Source: Microlunatus parietis (GTDB taxonomy: Bacteria; Actinomycetota; Actinomycetes; Propionibacteriales; Propionibacteriaceae). Taken from it: 64,000 nucleotides of DNA. Where the stretch lies: positions 6,076,001 to 6,140,000 of the forward strand of contig NZ_JACCBU010000001.1 of the NCBI RefSeq assembly GCF_013407955.1. Reading direction: 5' to 3'. Both the position numbers and the translations under genes were made by a program. The notes beneath the pieces are model-generated. The model did no database searches, had not been told where the DNA came from, and saw only the letters and a program-made list of their open reading frames with translations. Shown one piece after another: positions 42,587 through 51,262 of the stretch; position 1 is the stretch's first letter, and the number at the start of each line of letters is the position of its first letter.

Positions 42587-43917
42587 GGGGCTTCCTCCCA
42601 GAGTCGGTCGAGGATGGTCAGGTCCGGCATTCCGTGGACGGGCGCGCCGTCGGCGACGACGGTACGGCCGCCGACGACGACCCGGCGGACGTCGGCCGCG
42701 GTGGCCGCATAACAGAGCTGATCCGGGCGGCTGCCGGCGGTCCGGATCGAGTCCCGGTCGACGACGACGAAGTCGCACAGCTGCCCGGCTGCGATCCCGC
42801 CGCCGTCGGCCCAGCCGAGGCTCCGGTAGCCGGCCGCGGTCGCGGCGGTGATCAACTCCTCGGTCGTGAACCGCCCCCGTTCGCCGCTGCGCAGCCGCTC
42901 GTGCAGCTCCAGGCCGCGCAGTTCCTCGAACGGGTCGACCACCGCGTGCTGATCGGTGCCCAGCGCGAGCGGCGCGCCCGCGTCGGCCAGCTCCCGGGCC
43001 GGGCCGATGCCGTCGGCCAGATCCCGTTCCGTGGTCGGGCAGAAGCAGGCACAGGTGCCGGAGCCGCCAAGGCGCGCGATGTCGTCGCCGGTCAGGTGGG
43101 TCGCGTGCACGACCGTCGTCCGGGGACCGAGCAGTCCATGATCATCGAGCAGCCGCGTCGGCGTCCGGCCGTAGTGGGCCAGGCAGGCCGCGTTCTCGGC
43201 CGGCTGCTCGCTCAGGTGAACGTGCAGCGGCCGCTCCGGGAACGCCGCCCCGAGCGCCCCGAGCGCCGCGGCCGGCACCGCCCGCACCGAGTGGGCCGCG
43301 ATCCCGATCTTGGTCAGCCCGGCCGGATCCGCCTCGTCCGTGATCAACTCGGCGACCCGGCCGGCCCAGCGGTCCACGTCGCCGTCGGAGAACCGCCGTT
43401 GCACCGGGTCCGGTTCCCGGTACCCGGTCTCGTCCAGCCCGCCCGCGAGATAGCAGGTGTCCAGCAGGGTGATCCGCAGGCCCACCTCGATGGCCGCCTG
43501 GAGCAGGGCCCGGCCCATGGCGTTGGGGTCGGCGTACCGGCGACCTTCGTGATCATGGTGCAGGTAGTGGAACTCGCCGACCACGGTGAACCCGGCCAGC
43601 GCCAGCTCCGTGTAACAGGCCCGGGCCAGTTCTCGATAGCTGTCCGGGTCGAGCCGGCCGGCGAGGGCGTACATCTTCTCCCGCCAGGTCCAGAAGCTGC
43701 CCCGGCCGGACTGGGTCCGGCCGCGGAGGGCCCGGTGGAACGCGTGCGAGTGCGCGTCGGCGAACCCGGGGAACACCGCTCCGGTCAGCCGTTCGTCGCC
43801 CGGCTCCGGGTCGGCGCCGGTGATCACGGACGCGAACCTGCCGTCGGTCTCGGTCATCCGGACCCGTTCGGCCAGGCCGTCCGGCAGCCACGCGTGCTCG
43901 GCCCAGTAGTTGATCAT
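42583..43917 (-). CDS. hutF: Formimidoylglutamate deiminase
   Basis: A 444-residue amidohydrolase converting N-formimidoyl-L-glutamate to N-formyl-L-glutamate and ammonia. ADAHSHAFHRALRGR is the HutF metal motif, with FHYLHHD, VHLSEQ and LGTDQHAVVDPFEELRGLE carrying the remaining ligands. HutF rather than HutG/formiminoglutamase shows that the five-step route is used, which demands a deformylase. Both ends overlap neighbours by four bases (ATGA, GTGA), so translation is coupled. Confidence 0.95.
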   Translation of the reverse strand: MINYWAEHAWLPDGLAERVRMTETDGRFASVITGADPEPGDERLTGAVFPGFADAHSHAFHRALRGRTQSGRGSFWTWREKMYALAGRLDPDSYRELARACYTELALAGFTVVGEFHYLHHDHEGRRYADPNAMGRALLQAAIEVGLRITLLDTCYLAGGLDETGYREPDPVQRRFSDGDVDRWAGRVAELITDEADPAGLTKIGIAAHSVRAVPAAALGALGAAFPERPLHVHLSEQPAENAACLAHYGRTPTRLLDDHGLLGPRTTVVHATHLTGDDIARLGGSGTCACFCPTTERDLADGIGPARELADAGAPLALGTDQHAVVDPFEELRGLELHERLRSGERGRFTTEELITAATAAGYRSLGWADGGGIAAGQLCDFVVVDRDSIRTAGSRPDQLCYAATAADVRRVVVGGRTVVADGAPVHGMPDLTILDRLWEEAP

Positions 43918-45131
43918 GAGTCGCTCGCGAGGTCGGCCAGCACCGCGGCCAACGCGTCGACACCGGCCTCGCAGTCGTCCGGCTCGGCGTGTTCGGCGGG
44001 GGAGTGGGAGACGCCGGTCGGGTTGCGGACGAAGATCATCGCCGTCGGGATCCCCGCCCGGGCAAGGATCCCGGCGTCGTGCCCGGCGCCGGTGCCGAGC
44101 ACCGGGGCGGGTTGATCAACACCACCCAGCAGGGTGGCCAGCCGGGTTGCCAGGTCCCGGTCGAACCGGGTCACCGGGGTCCAGGACTCCTCGGTGATCA
44201 CGCCACCGTCGGCGGCCGCGGACGCGGTCAGGTCGGCCAGAGCTGCCCGTACCGCCTCCTCGGCGGACCCGCGGGCGTCCAGCCAGGCAGTCGCCGCCGA
44301 CGGGATCGCGTTCACCCCACCAGGCTGCACCCGAGTCTTGCCGACGGTGGCGAGGCAGCCGTTCCGTTCCGCGGCCGTACGGGCGGCGAGGACCAGCCGG
44401 GCCAGTCCGAGCAGGGCGTCGGACCGGTCGGCCAGCGCGGTCGTGCCGGCATGATCGGCGACGCCCGGGAAGTCGAACCGCCACCGGCCGTGCGGCCAGA
44501 TGTCGCTGCCGACCCCGACCGGGGCGTCCAGGTCGATCAATCCCTTGCCCTGCTCGACGTGCAGCTCGACGAAGGTGCCGATCCGGGCCAGTGCCTGCGG
44601 GTCCGGACCAAGATCATCCGGTCGTCGGCCGGCGCTCCGCAGGGCCTCGGCCAGCGTGATCCCGTCGGCGTCGGCGAGGCCGAGCGCCCGGTCGGCGGCC
44701 AGCTTGCCGGTGATCAGCCGGGAGCCTGCGCAGGCGACGCCGAACCGGGCCCCTTCCTCGTCGACGAACCGGGCGATCCCGATCGGCCGCGCCGGCACGA
44801 ATCCGCGGGACCGCAGCCGGTCCACCGCGAGCAGCGCGCTGACCACGCCGAGCGGACCGTCGAACGCGCCGCCGTCCGGGACGCTGTCCAGGTGCGACCC
44901 GGCCACCACGGCCCGGCCCGGTGTCGCGTCCGGATCGCCCCACCAGGCCCACTGGTTGCCGGCCCGATCCTCGGTGACCGCGAGGCCACGGGCCGCGCAC
45001 TCGGCCTCGAACCAGGACCCGAGTTCATGATCATCCCGGGTCCAGGCGTAGCGCCGGAAGCCGCCCGTGCCACCGTCCCGGCCGACCGGTTCGAGGTCGG
45101 CCAGCAGGTCGGCCACCCGCCGGCCGCTCAT
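43914..45131 (-). CDS. M20-family amidohydrolase, probable N-formylglutamate hydrolase of the hut operon
   Basis: A 405-residue member of the allantoate amidohydrolase/N-carbamoylase group (M20). Metal ligands lie in VVAGSHLDSVPDGGAFDGPLG, ARFVDEEGARFG and ELHVEQGKGL, with the C-terminal TGAGHDAGILARAG. Homologues are usually labelled allantoate amidohydrolase, but there are no purine genes here. The gene stands between hutU and hutF with 4-base overlaps on both sides, and no classical HutG is present, so hydrolysis of N-formyl-L-glutamate to glutamate and formate is the best inference. Confidence 0.8.
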   Translation of the reverse strand: MSGRRVADLLADLEPVGRDGGTGGFRRYAWTRDDHELGSWFEAECAARGLAVTEDRAGNQWAWWGDPDATPGRAVVAGSHLDSVPDGGAFDGPLGVVSALLAVDRLRSRGFVPARPIGIARFVDEEGARFGVACAGSRLITGKLAADRALGLADADGITLAEALRSAGRRPDDLGPDPQALARIGTFVELHVEQGKGLIDLDAPVGVGSDIWPHGRWRFDFPGVADHAGTTALADRSDALLGLARLVLAARTAAERNGCLATVGKTRVQPGGVNAIPSAATAWLDARGSAEEAVRAALADLTASAAADGGVITEESWTPVTRFDRDLATRLATLLGGVDQPAPVLGTGAGHDAGILARAGIPTAMIFVRNPTGVSHSPAEHAEPDDCEAGVDALAAVLADLASDS

Positions 45132-46783
45132 CCTTCGGCCAGCGGGATCCGGACCCCGCGTTCGTCGGCGACGTCGCGGGCGAGGTCGTACCCGGCGTCG
45201 ACGTGCCGGATCACGCCCATCGCCGGGTCGTTGCTGAGCACCCGGGCGATCTTCTCGGCGGCCAGCTCGGTGCCGTCGGCGACGGTGACCTGGCCGGCAT
45301 GGATGGACCGGCCGATGCCGACCCCGCCGCCGTGGTGCAGCGAGACCCAGCTGGCCCCGGACGCGGTGTTGATCATCGCGTTGAGCAGCGGCCAGTCGGC
45401 GATCGCGTCGGAGCCGTCCAGCATCGCCTCCGTCTCCCGGTACGGGCTCGCCACCGACCCGCAATCGAGATGATCACGGCCGATCACGATCGGGGCCGTG
45501 ATCTTGCCGGCGGCCACCAGGTCGTTGAACGCGGCCCCGGCCCGATCCCGCTCGCCGTACCCGAGCCAGCAGATCCGGGCCGGCAGCCCCTGGAAGCTGA
45601 TCTTGTCCTGGGCGCCGCGGATCCACTTCTGCAGCCGGTCGTGGTCCGGGAACAGGTCCAGCACGGCCCGGTCGGTGGCGGCGATGTCGGCCGGGTCGCC
45701 GGACAGCGCGACCCAGCGGAACGGGCCCTTGCCCTCGCAGAACAGCGGCCGGATGTAGGCGGGCACGAAGCCGGGGAAGTCGAACGCCCGCTCGCAACCG
45801 CCCTTGCGAGCCTCGTCCCGGATCGAGTTGCCGTAGTCGAACACCTCGGCGCCGCCGTCGGCGAACCCGACCATCGCCGTCACCTGCTTGGCCATCGACG
45901 CCCGCGCCCGGTCGGTGAACTCCTCCGGCTTCTTGGCCGCGTAGTCGTCCCAGTCGCCCGGGTCGATGCCTTCCGGCAGATAGCTCAGCGGGTCGTGCGC
46001 GCTGGTCTGGTCGGTGACGATGTCGATCTCCACGCCGCCCCGGAGCAGTTCGGTGAAGATCGTCGCCGCGTTGCCGACGACGCCGACCGACCAGGCCTTC
46101 CGGTCCTGCTTGGCCTTGAGCGCGATCGCCACCGCATCGTCGAGTTCATCCGCGATTTGATCAAGGTAACGATGATCGACCCGGCGCTGCAATCGGCTCC
46201 GGGCCACATCGACGACCAGGCAGACGCCGCCGTTCAGGGTGACCGCGAGCGGCTGCGCGCCGCCCATCCCGCCGCAGCCGCCGGTCAGCGTCAGCGTCCC
46301 GGCCAGGGTGCCGCCGAACCGCTTCTCCGCAACGGCCGCGAACGTTTCGTACGTGCCCTGGACGATGCCCTGGGTGCCGATGTAGATCCAGGACCCCGCC
46401 GTCATCTGGCCGTACATGGTCAGCCCGAGCTGCTCCAGCCGGCGGAACTCCGGCCAGTTCGCCCAGTCCGGCACCAGGTTGGAGTTCGCGATCAGCACCC
46501 GCGGCGCCCACGGATGGGTCCGCAGCACGCCGACCGGCCGGCCCGACTGGACCAGCATCGTCTCGTCGTCGGCGAGTGTGGTCAGCGTCCGTACCATCGC
46601 GTCGAAGGACCGCCAGTCCCGCGCCGCCCGCCCGGTCCCGCCGTACACGACAAGATCATCGGGGCGTTCCGCGACGTCCGGGTCGAGGTTGTTCATCAGC
46701 ATCCGCAGCGGCGCCTCCGCGGCCCACGACCGCGCCGTCAACCCGGTCCCGCGCGGCGCCCGTACCGGCCTCGCACCCTCCAT
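45128..46783 (-). CDS. hutU: Urocanate hydratase
   Basis: A 551-residue urocanase using tightly bound NAD+ to hydrate urocanate to imidazolone propionate. Hallmarks include YGQMTAGSWIYIGTQGIVQGTYETF, GGCGGMGGAQPLAVTLNGG, the CWLGYGERDRAG segment and SLHHGGGVGIGRS. ATG at 46783 follows AGAAGGGACGG. It is the first gene of the coupled operon and is preceded by a perfect 23-bp palindrome. A separate hutH lies upstream on the same strand. Confidence 0.96.
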   Translation of the reverse strand: MEGARPVRAPRGTGLTARSWAAEAPLRMLMNNLDPDVAERPDDLVVYGGTGRAARDWRSFDAMVRTLTTLADDETMLVQSGRPVGVLRTHPWAPRVLIANSNLVPDWANWPEFRRLEQLGLTMYGQMTAGSWIYIGTQGIVQGTYETFAAVAEKRFGGTLAGTLTLTGGCGGMGGAQPLAVTLNGGVCLVVDVARSRLQRRVDHRYLDQIADELDDAVAIALKAKQDRKAWSVGVVGNAATIFTELLRGGVEIDIVTDQTSAHDPLSYLPEGIDPGDWDDYAAKKPEEFTDRARASMAKQVTAMVGFADGGAEVFDYGNSIRDEARKGGCERAFDFPGFVPAYIRPLFCEGKGPFRWVALSGDPADIAATDRAVLDLFPDHDRLQKWIRGAQDKISFQGLPARICWLGYGERDRAGAAFNDLVAAGKITAPIVIGRDHLDCGSVASPYRETEAMLDGSDAIADWPLLNAMINTASGASWVSLHHGGGVGIGRSIHAGQVTVADGTELAAEKIARVLSNDPAMGVIRHVDAGYDLARDVADERGVRIPLAEG

Positions 46784-46807
46784 GATCAACCGTCCCTTCT
46801 GTCTCAG

Positions 46808-46830
46808 GTTTTTCACGTAACGTGAAAAAC
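46808..46830. promoter_or_regulatory. Perfect 23-bp palindrome upstream of hutU
   Basis: Arms GTTTTTCACGT and ACGTGAAAAAC flank a single A, 25 bases before the hutU start. Its length and AT-rich ends in a high-GC genome mark it as a transcription-factor operator rather than a terminator. A hut regulator, perhaps the IclR protein at 48522 or an unlinked one, would repress here. Confidence 0.75.
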
Positions 46831-46837
46831 TGGCGCC

Positions 46838-46861
46838 TTACCAGAGAAGCTTCTCGGGTAA
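46838..46861 (-). terminator. Inverted repeat between hutH and hutU
   Basis: TTACC-GAGAAG / CTTCTC-GGTAA forms a 24-base inverted repeat with one mismatched pair. On the coding strand it lies 26 bases after the hutH stop and is followed by GGCGCCAG and five T. A hutH terminator is likely, a second operator is possible. Confidence 0.55.
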
Positions 46862-46887
46862 AGCGACAACAAACTTGGTGAAGTGGG

Positions 46888-48441
46888 TCATCGGAGCGGT
46901 CCCGTCACCGACTCGACCGCTGTCCGCAGACTCCCGTCCTTGATCACCCGGACCGCGGTCTCGATCTCCGGCGAGAGCCAACGATCCGGTCCCGGGCCGG
47001 CGACCCCAGCCCCTTCGAGTACGGAGATCGCAGCGGCCGTGGCCGGGCCGGGCCGCAGCGGCGCGCGCAGCCGGAGTCCGCGCGCCGCGGTGATCAGTTC
47101 GATCGCCAGCACCCGGCGCAGCCCGTCAATGGAGCGGCGCAGCTTGCGGCCGGCCGACCAGCCCATCGACACGTGGTCCTCCTGCATCGCCGAGGACGGG
47201 ATCGAGTCGACCGAGGCCGGCGCGGCCAGGCGCTTCAGCTCCGAGACGATCGCCGCCTGGGTGTACTGCGCAATCATCAGGCCGGAGTCGACGCCGGGGT
47301 CGTCGGCGAGGAACGGCGGCAGCCCGTGGTTGCGGGCGCGGTCCAGGAACCGGTCGGTACGCCGCTCGGCGATGCTGGCCAGGTCGGCCGCGACGATGGC
47401 CAGGAAGTCCAGTTGGTAAGCGATCGGGGCGCCGTGGAAGTTGCCGTTCGACTCCACCCGGTCGTCCAGGGTGATCACCGGGTTGTCGATCGCCGCGGCC
47501 AGTTCCCAGCCGGCCACAACGGCCGCATGATCAACCGTGTCCCGCGCGGCGCCGGCGACCTGGGGGGCACAGCGCAGCGAGTAGGCGTCCTGCACCCGCG
47601 GGCAGTCCTCGACCTGGTGACTGGCCCGGATCTCACTGTCGGCCATGATCAGCCGCAGGTTCGCCGCCGAGGCCGCCTGACCCGGGTGCGGCCGCAGCGC
47701 GTGCAGGTCGGCGGCGAACACGTGGTCGGTGCCGAGCAGGCCCTCAACGCTCATCGCCGCCGTGACGTCGGAGATCGTGATCAAGGAACGCAGGTCATCG
47801 ATCGCCAGCAGCAGCATGCCGAGCATGCCGTCGGTACCGTTGATCAACGCCAGGCCCTCCTTCTCGGCCAGCATGATCGGCGCGATCCCCGCCTCGGCCA
47901 ACGCCTCGGCCGCAGGCCGGACCTGGCCGGACCGGTCACGGACCAGTCCCTCGCCGGTCAGCGCCAGGGCGCAGTGCGCCAGCGGAGCAAGATCACCGGA
48001 GCAGCCCAGGCTGCCGTACTCGTGAACCACGGGCGTGATCCCGGCGTTGATCAGCGCGAGATTGCCGTCCACCGTCGACTCCCGAACACCGGTCCGGCCG
48101 GTGGCCAAGGTCGAACAGCGCAGCAGCATCAGCGCGCGGACCACCTCGCGCTCGACCTCCGGCCCGGACCCGGCGGCGTGCGACCGGATCAGGCTCGCCT
48201 GCAGGGCTGCCCGCCGGTCGGCCGGGATGTGCGTGGTGGCCAGGGCGCCGAAGCCCGTCGAGACCCCGTAGTGCGGCTCGGCGTCGCCGGCCAGCGCCTC
48301 GATCACGGCACGGGTCCGGCGCACCTCGGTGCGTGCCTCCTCGGCGAGCCGGACGACGGCGTCGTGGCGGGCGACGGCGATCACGTCGGCGGCGGCCAGC
48401 GGTCCGATCCCGAGTTGCACCGATCCGGAAGCTGCGTTCAT
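46888..48441 (-). CDS. hutH: Histidine ammonia-lyase
   Basis: A 517-residue lyase that removes ammonia from L-histidine to form urocanate. YGVSTGFGALA with the catalytic Tyr, GSLGCSGDLAPLAHCAL with the MIO triad, LINGTDGMLG and QDAYSLRCAPQV identify it. The MIO cofactor here would arise from Cys-Ser-Gly, not the textbook Ala-Ser-Gly. The ATG at 48441 has AGGAGG directly against it, so a slightly later start is conceivable. Divergent IclR gene 80 bases away. Confidence 0.95.
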   Translation of the reverse strand: MNAASGSVQLGIGPLAAADVIAVARHDAVVRLAEEARTEVRRTRAVIEALAGDAEPHYGVSTGFGALATTHIPADRRAALQASLIRSHAAGSGPEVEREVVRALMLLRCSTLATGRTGVRESTVDGNLALINAGITPVVHEYGSLGCSGDLAPLAHCALALTGEGLVRDRSGQVRPAAEALAEAGIAPIMLAEKEGLALINGTDGMLGMLLLAIDDLRSLITISDVTAAMSVEGLLGTDHVFAADLHALRPHPGQAASAANLRLIMADSEIRASHQVEDCPRVQDAYSLRCAPQVAGAARDTVDHAAVVAGWELAAAIDNPVITLDDRVESNGNFHGAPIAYQLDFLAIVAADLASIAERRTDRFLDRARNHGLPPFLADDPGVDSGLMIAQYTQAAIVSELKRLAAPASVDSIPSSAMQEDHVSMGWSAGRKLRRSIDGLRRVLAIELITAARGLRLRAPLRPGPATAAAISVLEGAGVAGPGPDRWLSPEIETAVRVIKDGSLRTAVESVTGPLR

Positions 48442-48521
48442 CCTCCTATTGGAGTGCCGGGATGCAGGTTTGGCGAGTACCGCCACGGCAACATCTGTCC
48501 CGGATCTGAGACACTTCGGCC

Positions 48522-49286
48522 ATGTCCTCGGCGCCGGCGGCGGATCACGTGCTGGCCGTGCTGCGGCTGCTTGCGCGGCAGCCGGAGCCGGTGTCGGCCG
48601 GCACCGTCGCTGCCCGGCTCGGGCTGCCGCGCTCGACCACGTACCGGCTGCTGGCGATCCTTCGTGATCAAGGTTTCGTCAGCCATCTGGTGGAGCGGCG
48701 GCGCTACTGTCTCGGCGTCGCCGCGTACGAACTCGGCACGGCCTATCAACGGCAGGAGCCGCTGCAGCGGATCGCCGGGCCGACGCTGCGCCGGCTCGCG
48801 GCCGAGCTGGGGCAGCACGCCCGGCTGTCCGTCCTGCACGGCACCCAGGTGTACTTCGTGATCGAGGAGCGCGCGCCCGGGGCACCGGTACTGGTGACCG
48901 ACGTCGGCGTACGGCTGCCGGCACCAGTCACGGCGAGCGGCTTGGCCATCCTGGCCGAGCTGCCGGCCCGCCAGATCACGGCCCTGTTCCCGCATCCGGA
49001 CGCCCTGGTGCAGCGCGAGGGGCGCGGACCGACCACGCCGACCGAACTGCGCCGGCTGCTCAGCGACGTCCGCACCCGCGGGTACGCCGTCGAGGAGGGC
49101 CTGGTCACGCCGGGCTGGACCTCGATCGCCCGGCCGGTGCTGGACACCCAGGACCACCCGGTGGCCAGCGTCGCCGTGACGTTCCCGGCCGAGGCCGGCT
49201 CCGGGCTGCACGATCAGGTCGTCGAGGCCGTACGGGGAGCCGCCGATCACCTGTCCGACCGGCTCGGCGGCCGCCGAGCCGGCTGA
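48522..49286 (+). CDS. IclR-family regulator, probable hut regulator
   Basis: A 254-residue IclR protein: N-terminal winged helix HVLAVLRLLARQPEPVSAGTVAARLGLPRSTTYRLLAILRDQG and a C-terminal GAF-like ligand domain (ARLSVLHGTQVYFVIEERAPGAP, TASGLAILAELP, GYAVEEG). Divergence from hutH with an 80-base gap suggests it controls the hut genes in response to histidine or urocanate. The gap holds TGTCCCGGATCTGAGACA, an imperfect inverted repeat (seven of nine pairs), as a possible own site. It does not match the hutU palindrome. Confidence 0.9.
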   Translation: MSSAPAADHVLAVLRLLARQPEPVSAGTVAARLGLPRSTTYRLLAILRDQGFVSHLVERRRYCLGVAAYELGTAYQRQEPLQRIAGPTLRRLAAELGQHARLSVLHGTQVYFVIEERAPGAPVLVTDVGVRLPAPVTASGLAILAELPARQITALFPHPDALVQREGRGPTTPTELRRLLSDVRTRGYAVEEGLVTPGWTSIARPVLDTQDHPVASVAVTFPAEAGSGLHDQVVEAVRGAADHLSDRLGGRRAG

Positions 49287-49337
49287 TGTCGGATTTGATC
49301 AAGCGGGACCCGGCGGGCGGCGGCTAGCCTCGCGGTC

Positions 49338-49754
49338 ATGCAGGCACAAGGAATCTTCACCGTCTCCGACTGGACTCCGACCGACCACACGCCGCCGATC
49401 ACGACGGCCGCCTCGGTCGGCCACGCCACCATGATCAAGACGTTCACCGGCGACATCGAGGGCCGGGCCAGCACCCAGTTCACCGGCGCGCTGAACCCCG
49501 AGACCGGCGCCGGCAGCTACGTCGCGCTGGAGTCGTTCGACGGAACCATCGGCGGCCGGACCGGCACGATCAACTTCCTCCACACGGCGTCGACGCACGG
49601 CACCGACCGCTACGACGAGAAGCTCGCCGTCGTACCGGACAGCGGCACCGGTGAGCTGGCCGGGCTGATCGGCTCCGGCTCGATCGTGATCGACCCGGAC
49701 GGTACCCATCATTTGATCTTGGAGCTCAGCCCTGCGGCCGTACCCGAAGGTTGA
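49338..49754 (+). CDS. DUF3224 protein
   Basis: A 138-residue beta-rich protein: ATMIKTFTGDIEGRASTQFTGALN, SYVALESFDGTIGGRTGTINFLH and GELAGLIGSGSIVIDPDG are the standard DUF3224 strands, related to allene-oxide-cyclase-like barrels. No catalytic role is known. The end overlaps the convergent reductase-like gene by 29 bases. Conserved in actinobacteria; function unknown. Confidence 0.88.
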   Translation: MQAQGIFTVSDWTPTDHTPPITTAASVGHATMIKTFTGDIEGRASTQFTGALNPETGAGSYVALESFDGTIGGRTGTINFLHTASTHGTDRYDEKLAVVPDSGTGELAGLIGSGSIVIDPDGTHHLILELSPAAVPEG

Positions 49755-50286
49755 GATTGATCACGCCGCTGGCGTTGGTCCGGCTGCTGATCACCTCCAT
49801 CGACTGCGGCACCGACCCCTCGGGGAACAGCCGGGCGCCGGTGCCCAGCGTCACCGGGTAGAGGAACAGATGCAACTGGTCGACCAGTCCGTCGGCCAGC
49901 ATTGCCCGGACCAGGGTGCCGCTGGCGCCGGTGAACACGTCGCCCTGCTGCTCCTCCTTGAGCCGGCGGATCGCCTCCGGGTCGTACCCGCCGAGGAGGA
50001 TGGTCGGCTGCCAGGTCGCCTCCGCCTCGGTCAGGGTGCTGGACACGACATACTTCGGCGTCTTGTTGAGGAACGGGGCGAAGAGGTCGTCCTCGCCGGT
50101 GCGCTCCGACCAGGCCGGCGCGAACATCTCGTAGCTGCGCCGGCCGAAGATCACCGCCGTGCAGGTCTCGGCGAGCCGTTCCAGAGTCTCGTTCATGCCC
50201 TCGTCGAAGTCGAAGTCCGCCGACCAACCCGGCTCGTCGATGATGCCGTCGAGGGTGATGAACTCGTGTGCGTGCAATGCGCCCAT
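49726..50286 (-). CDS. Dihydrofolate-reductase/RibD C-terminal-like protein
   Basis: A 186-residue protein of the DHFR-like RibD_C group: EFITLDGIIDEPGW, VIFGRRSYEMFAPAWSER, KYVVSSTLTEAEATW and the closing LYPVTLGTGARLFPEG. It is not the true folate enzyme; members of this group are NADPH-dependent reductases or unknown. An AraC-type gene lies upstream on the same strand, 35 bases away. Convergent overlap with DUF3224. Confidence 0.85.
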   Translation of the reverse strand: MGALHAHEFITLDGIIDEPGWSADFDFDEGMNETLERLAETCTAVIFGRRSYEMFAPAWSERTGEDDLFAPFLNKTPKYVVSSTLTEAEATWQPTILLGGYDPEAIRRLKEEQQGDVFTGASGTLVRAMLADGLVDQLHLFLYPVTLGTGARLFPEGSVPQSMEVISSRTNASGVINLNLRVRPQG

Positions 50287-50321
50287 GCGTGATCCTTATC
50301 TGCTGGAGGTCGGCGCAGACA

Positions 50322-51041
50322 CTAGGCGGTCGGCGGCGGTTCGGTCTTGTACAGCAGCGACAGCGGCTCGGCCGGGTCGGTCGTGCGCAGCTGCCGTACG
50401 GTCCGCCCGATGTAGCGGGCCAGCGACCGGGTCAGGTGCGGCTGATCGAAATAGCCGAGCCTGTGCACCACCTCGACCGGCGGCATCCCCTCCATGATCA
50501 ACATCGCGGCCTGCCGGGCCCGCAGGATCTGCCGGACCGCCGTCGGCGTCAGCCCCGTCGTCGCCAGATAGCGGCGCTGCACCGTACGCAACGACACTGC
50601 GGGCCGATGATCATCGGCCGCCGCCGCGACGACCGGGTCGCGGCCGAGGACCCCCTCCCGGACCAACCGCCCGACGAATCGCTCGGCGGTGCCGAAGCCC
50701 GGCCGGAACCAGTGCGAGCCCGCCAGTTCGAACCGCCGGCCGGTGACCTCCGGCAACTCGATCCCACCGTCCAACAGCAGTCGTGCCGGAAGGTGGTGGA
50801 ATGCGGTGCCGAGCGAGAACGTGATCCCGAAGAACCAGGTGTCCGGGGGCACCGGCGCCAGGCCGGCCCTCGTCTCCGGCCCTTGCACGGCGACCCGGAT
50901 CCGGCCCCGCTCGCCCCAGAAGACCAGTTCCGGGTACGGATTCGCGACCGACATCATCCGGTCCACGGCGAAGCTGCGACTGCGCCAGACCCGCTCGACG
51001 TACGGCGAATCGGAGGGACGGTCCTCGATCTCCAGCCCCAT
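50322..51041 (-). CDS. AraC-family transcriptional regulator
   Basis: A 239-residue regulator. N-terminal part resembles the DUF6597-type sensor (TFSLGTAFHHLPARLLLDGGIEL). The C-terminal helix-turn-helix region reads VSLRTVQRRYLATTGLTPTAVRQILRARQA and MPPVEVVHRLGYFDQPHLTRSLARYIG. ATG at 51041 is favoured because GGAGG lies 11 bases upstream. Likely co-transcribed with the reductase-like gene. A second AraC gene of similar sensor type starts at 63490. Confidence 0.85.
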   Translation of the reverse strand: MGLEIEDRPSDSPYVERVWRSRSFAVDRMMSVANPYPELVFWGERGRIRVAVQGPETRAGLAPVPPDTWFFGITFSLGTAFHHLPARLLLDGGIELPEVTGRRFELAGSHWFRPGFGTAERFVGRLVREGVLGRDPVVAAAADDHRPAVSLRTVQRRYLATTGLTPTAVRQILRARQAAMLIMEGMPPVEVVHRLGYFDQPHLTRSLARYIGRTVRQLRTTDPAEPLSLLYKTEPPPTA

Positions 51042-51151
51042 CGCCGCAGCCACCTCCGATCTTGATCACGCCGTGCGGACCAAGGTAACGGGTTGGTGGG
51101 CGGCGAGCCCGGACATTACACTCGTGCGGACCCTCCCGGACGACCGGGAGA

Positions 51152-51224
51152 CGGGGCGTGGCCCAGTGGCTAGGGCACCTGCTTTGGGAGCAGGGGATCG
51201 CGGGTTCGAGTCCCGCCGCCCCGA
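51152..51224 (+). tRNA. tRNA-Pro (anticodon TGG)
   Basis: Cloverleaf checked by hand: acceptor CGGGGCG (51152-51158) with CGCCCCG (51217-51223) and discriminator A at 51224; anticodon stem CCTGC/GCAGG with loop TTTGGGA, anticodon TGG at 51185-51187; T stem GCGGG/CCCGC around TTCGAGT. CCA is not encoded. Confidence 0.95.
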
Positions 51225-51262
51225 CCGACGGTGATTCCGACGATCGGCGGGTTCGTTCCTGG

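Noticed and set aside
43914..45131. Purine (allantoin) catabolism enzyme
   Set aside because: Homologues carry this name, but coupling to hutU and hutF and the absence of purine genes favour a hut role.
51152..51224. tRNA-Pro as integration site of a mobile element
   Set aside because: No repeat of the tRNA 3' end was found in the window and no integrase lies nearby.
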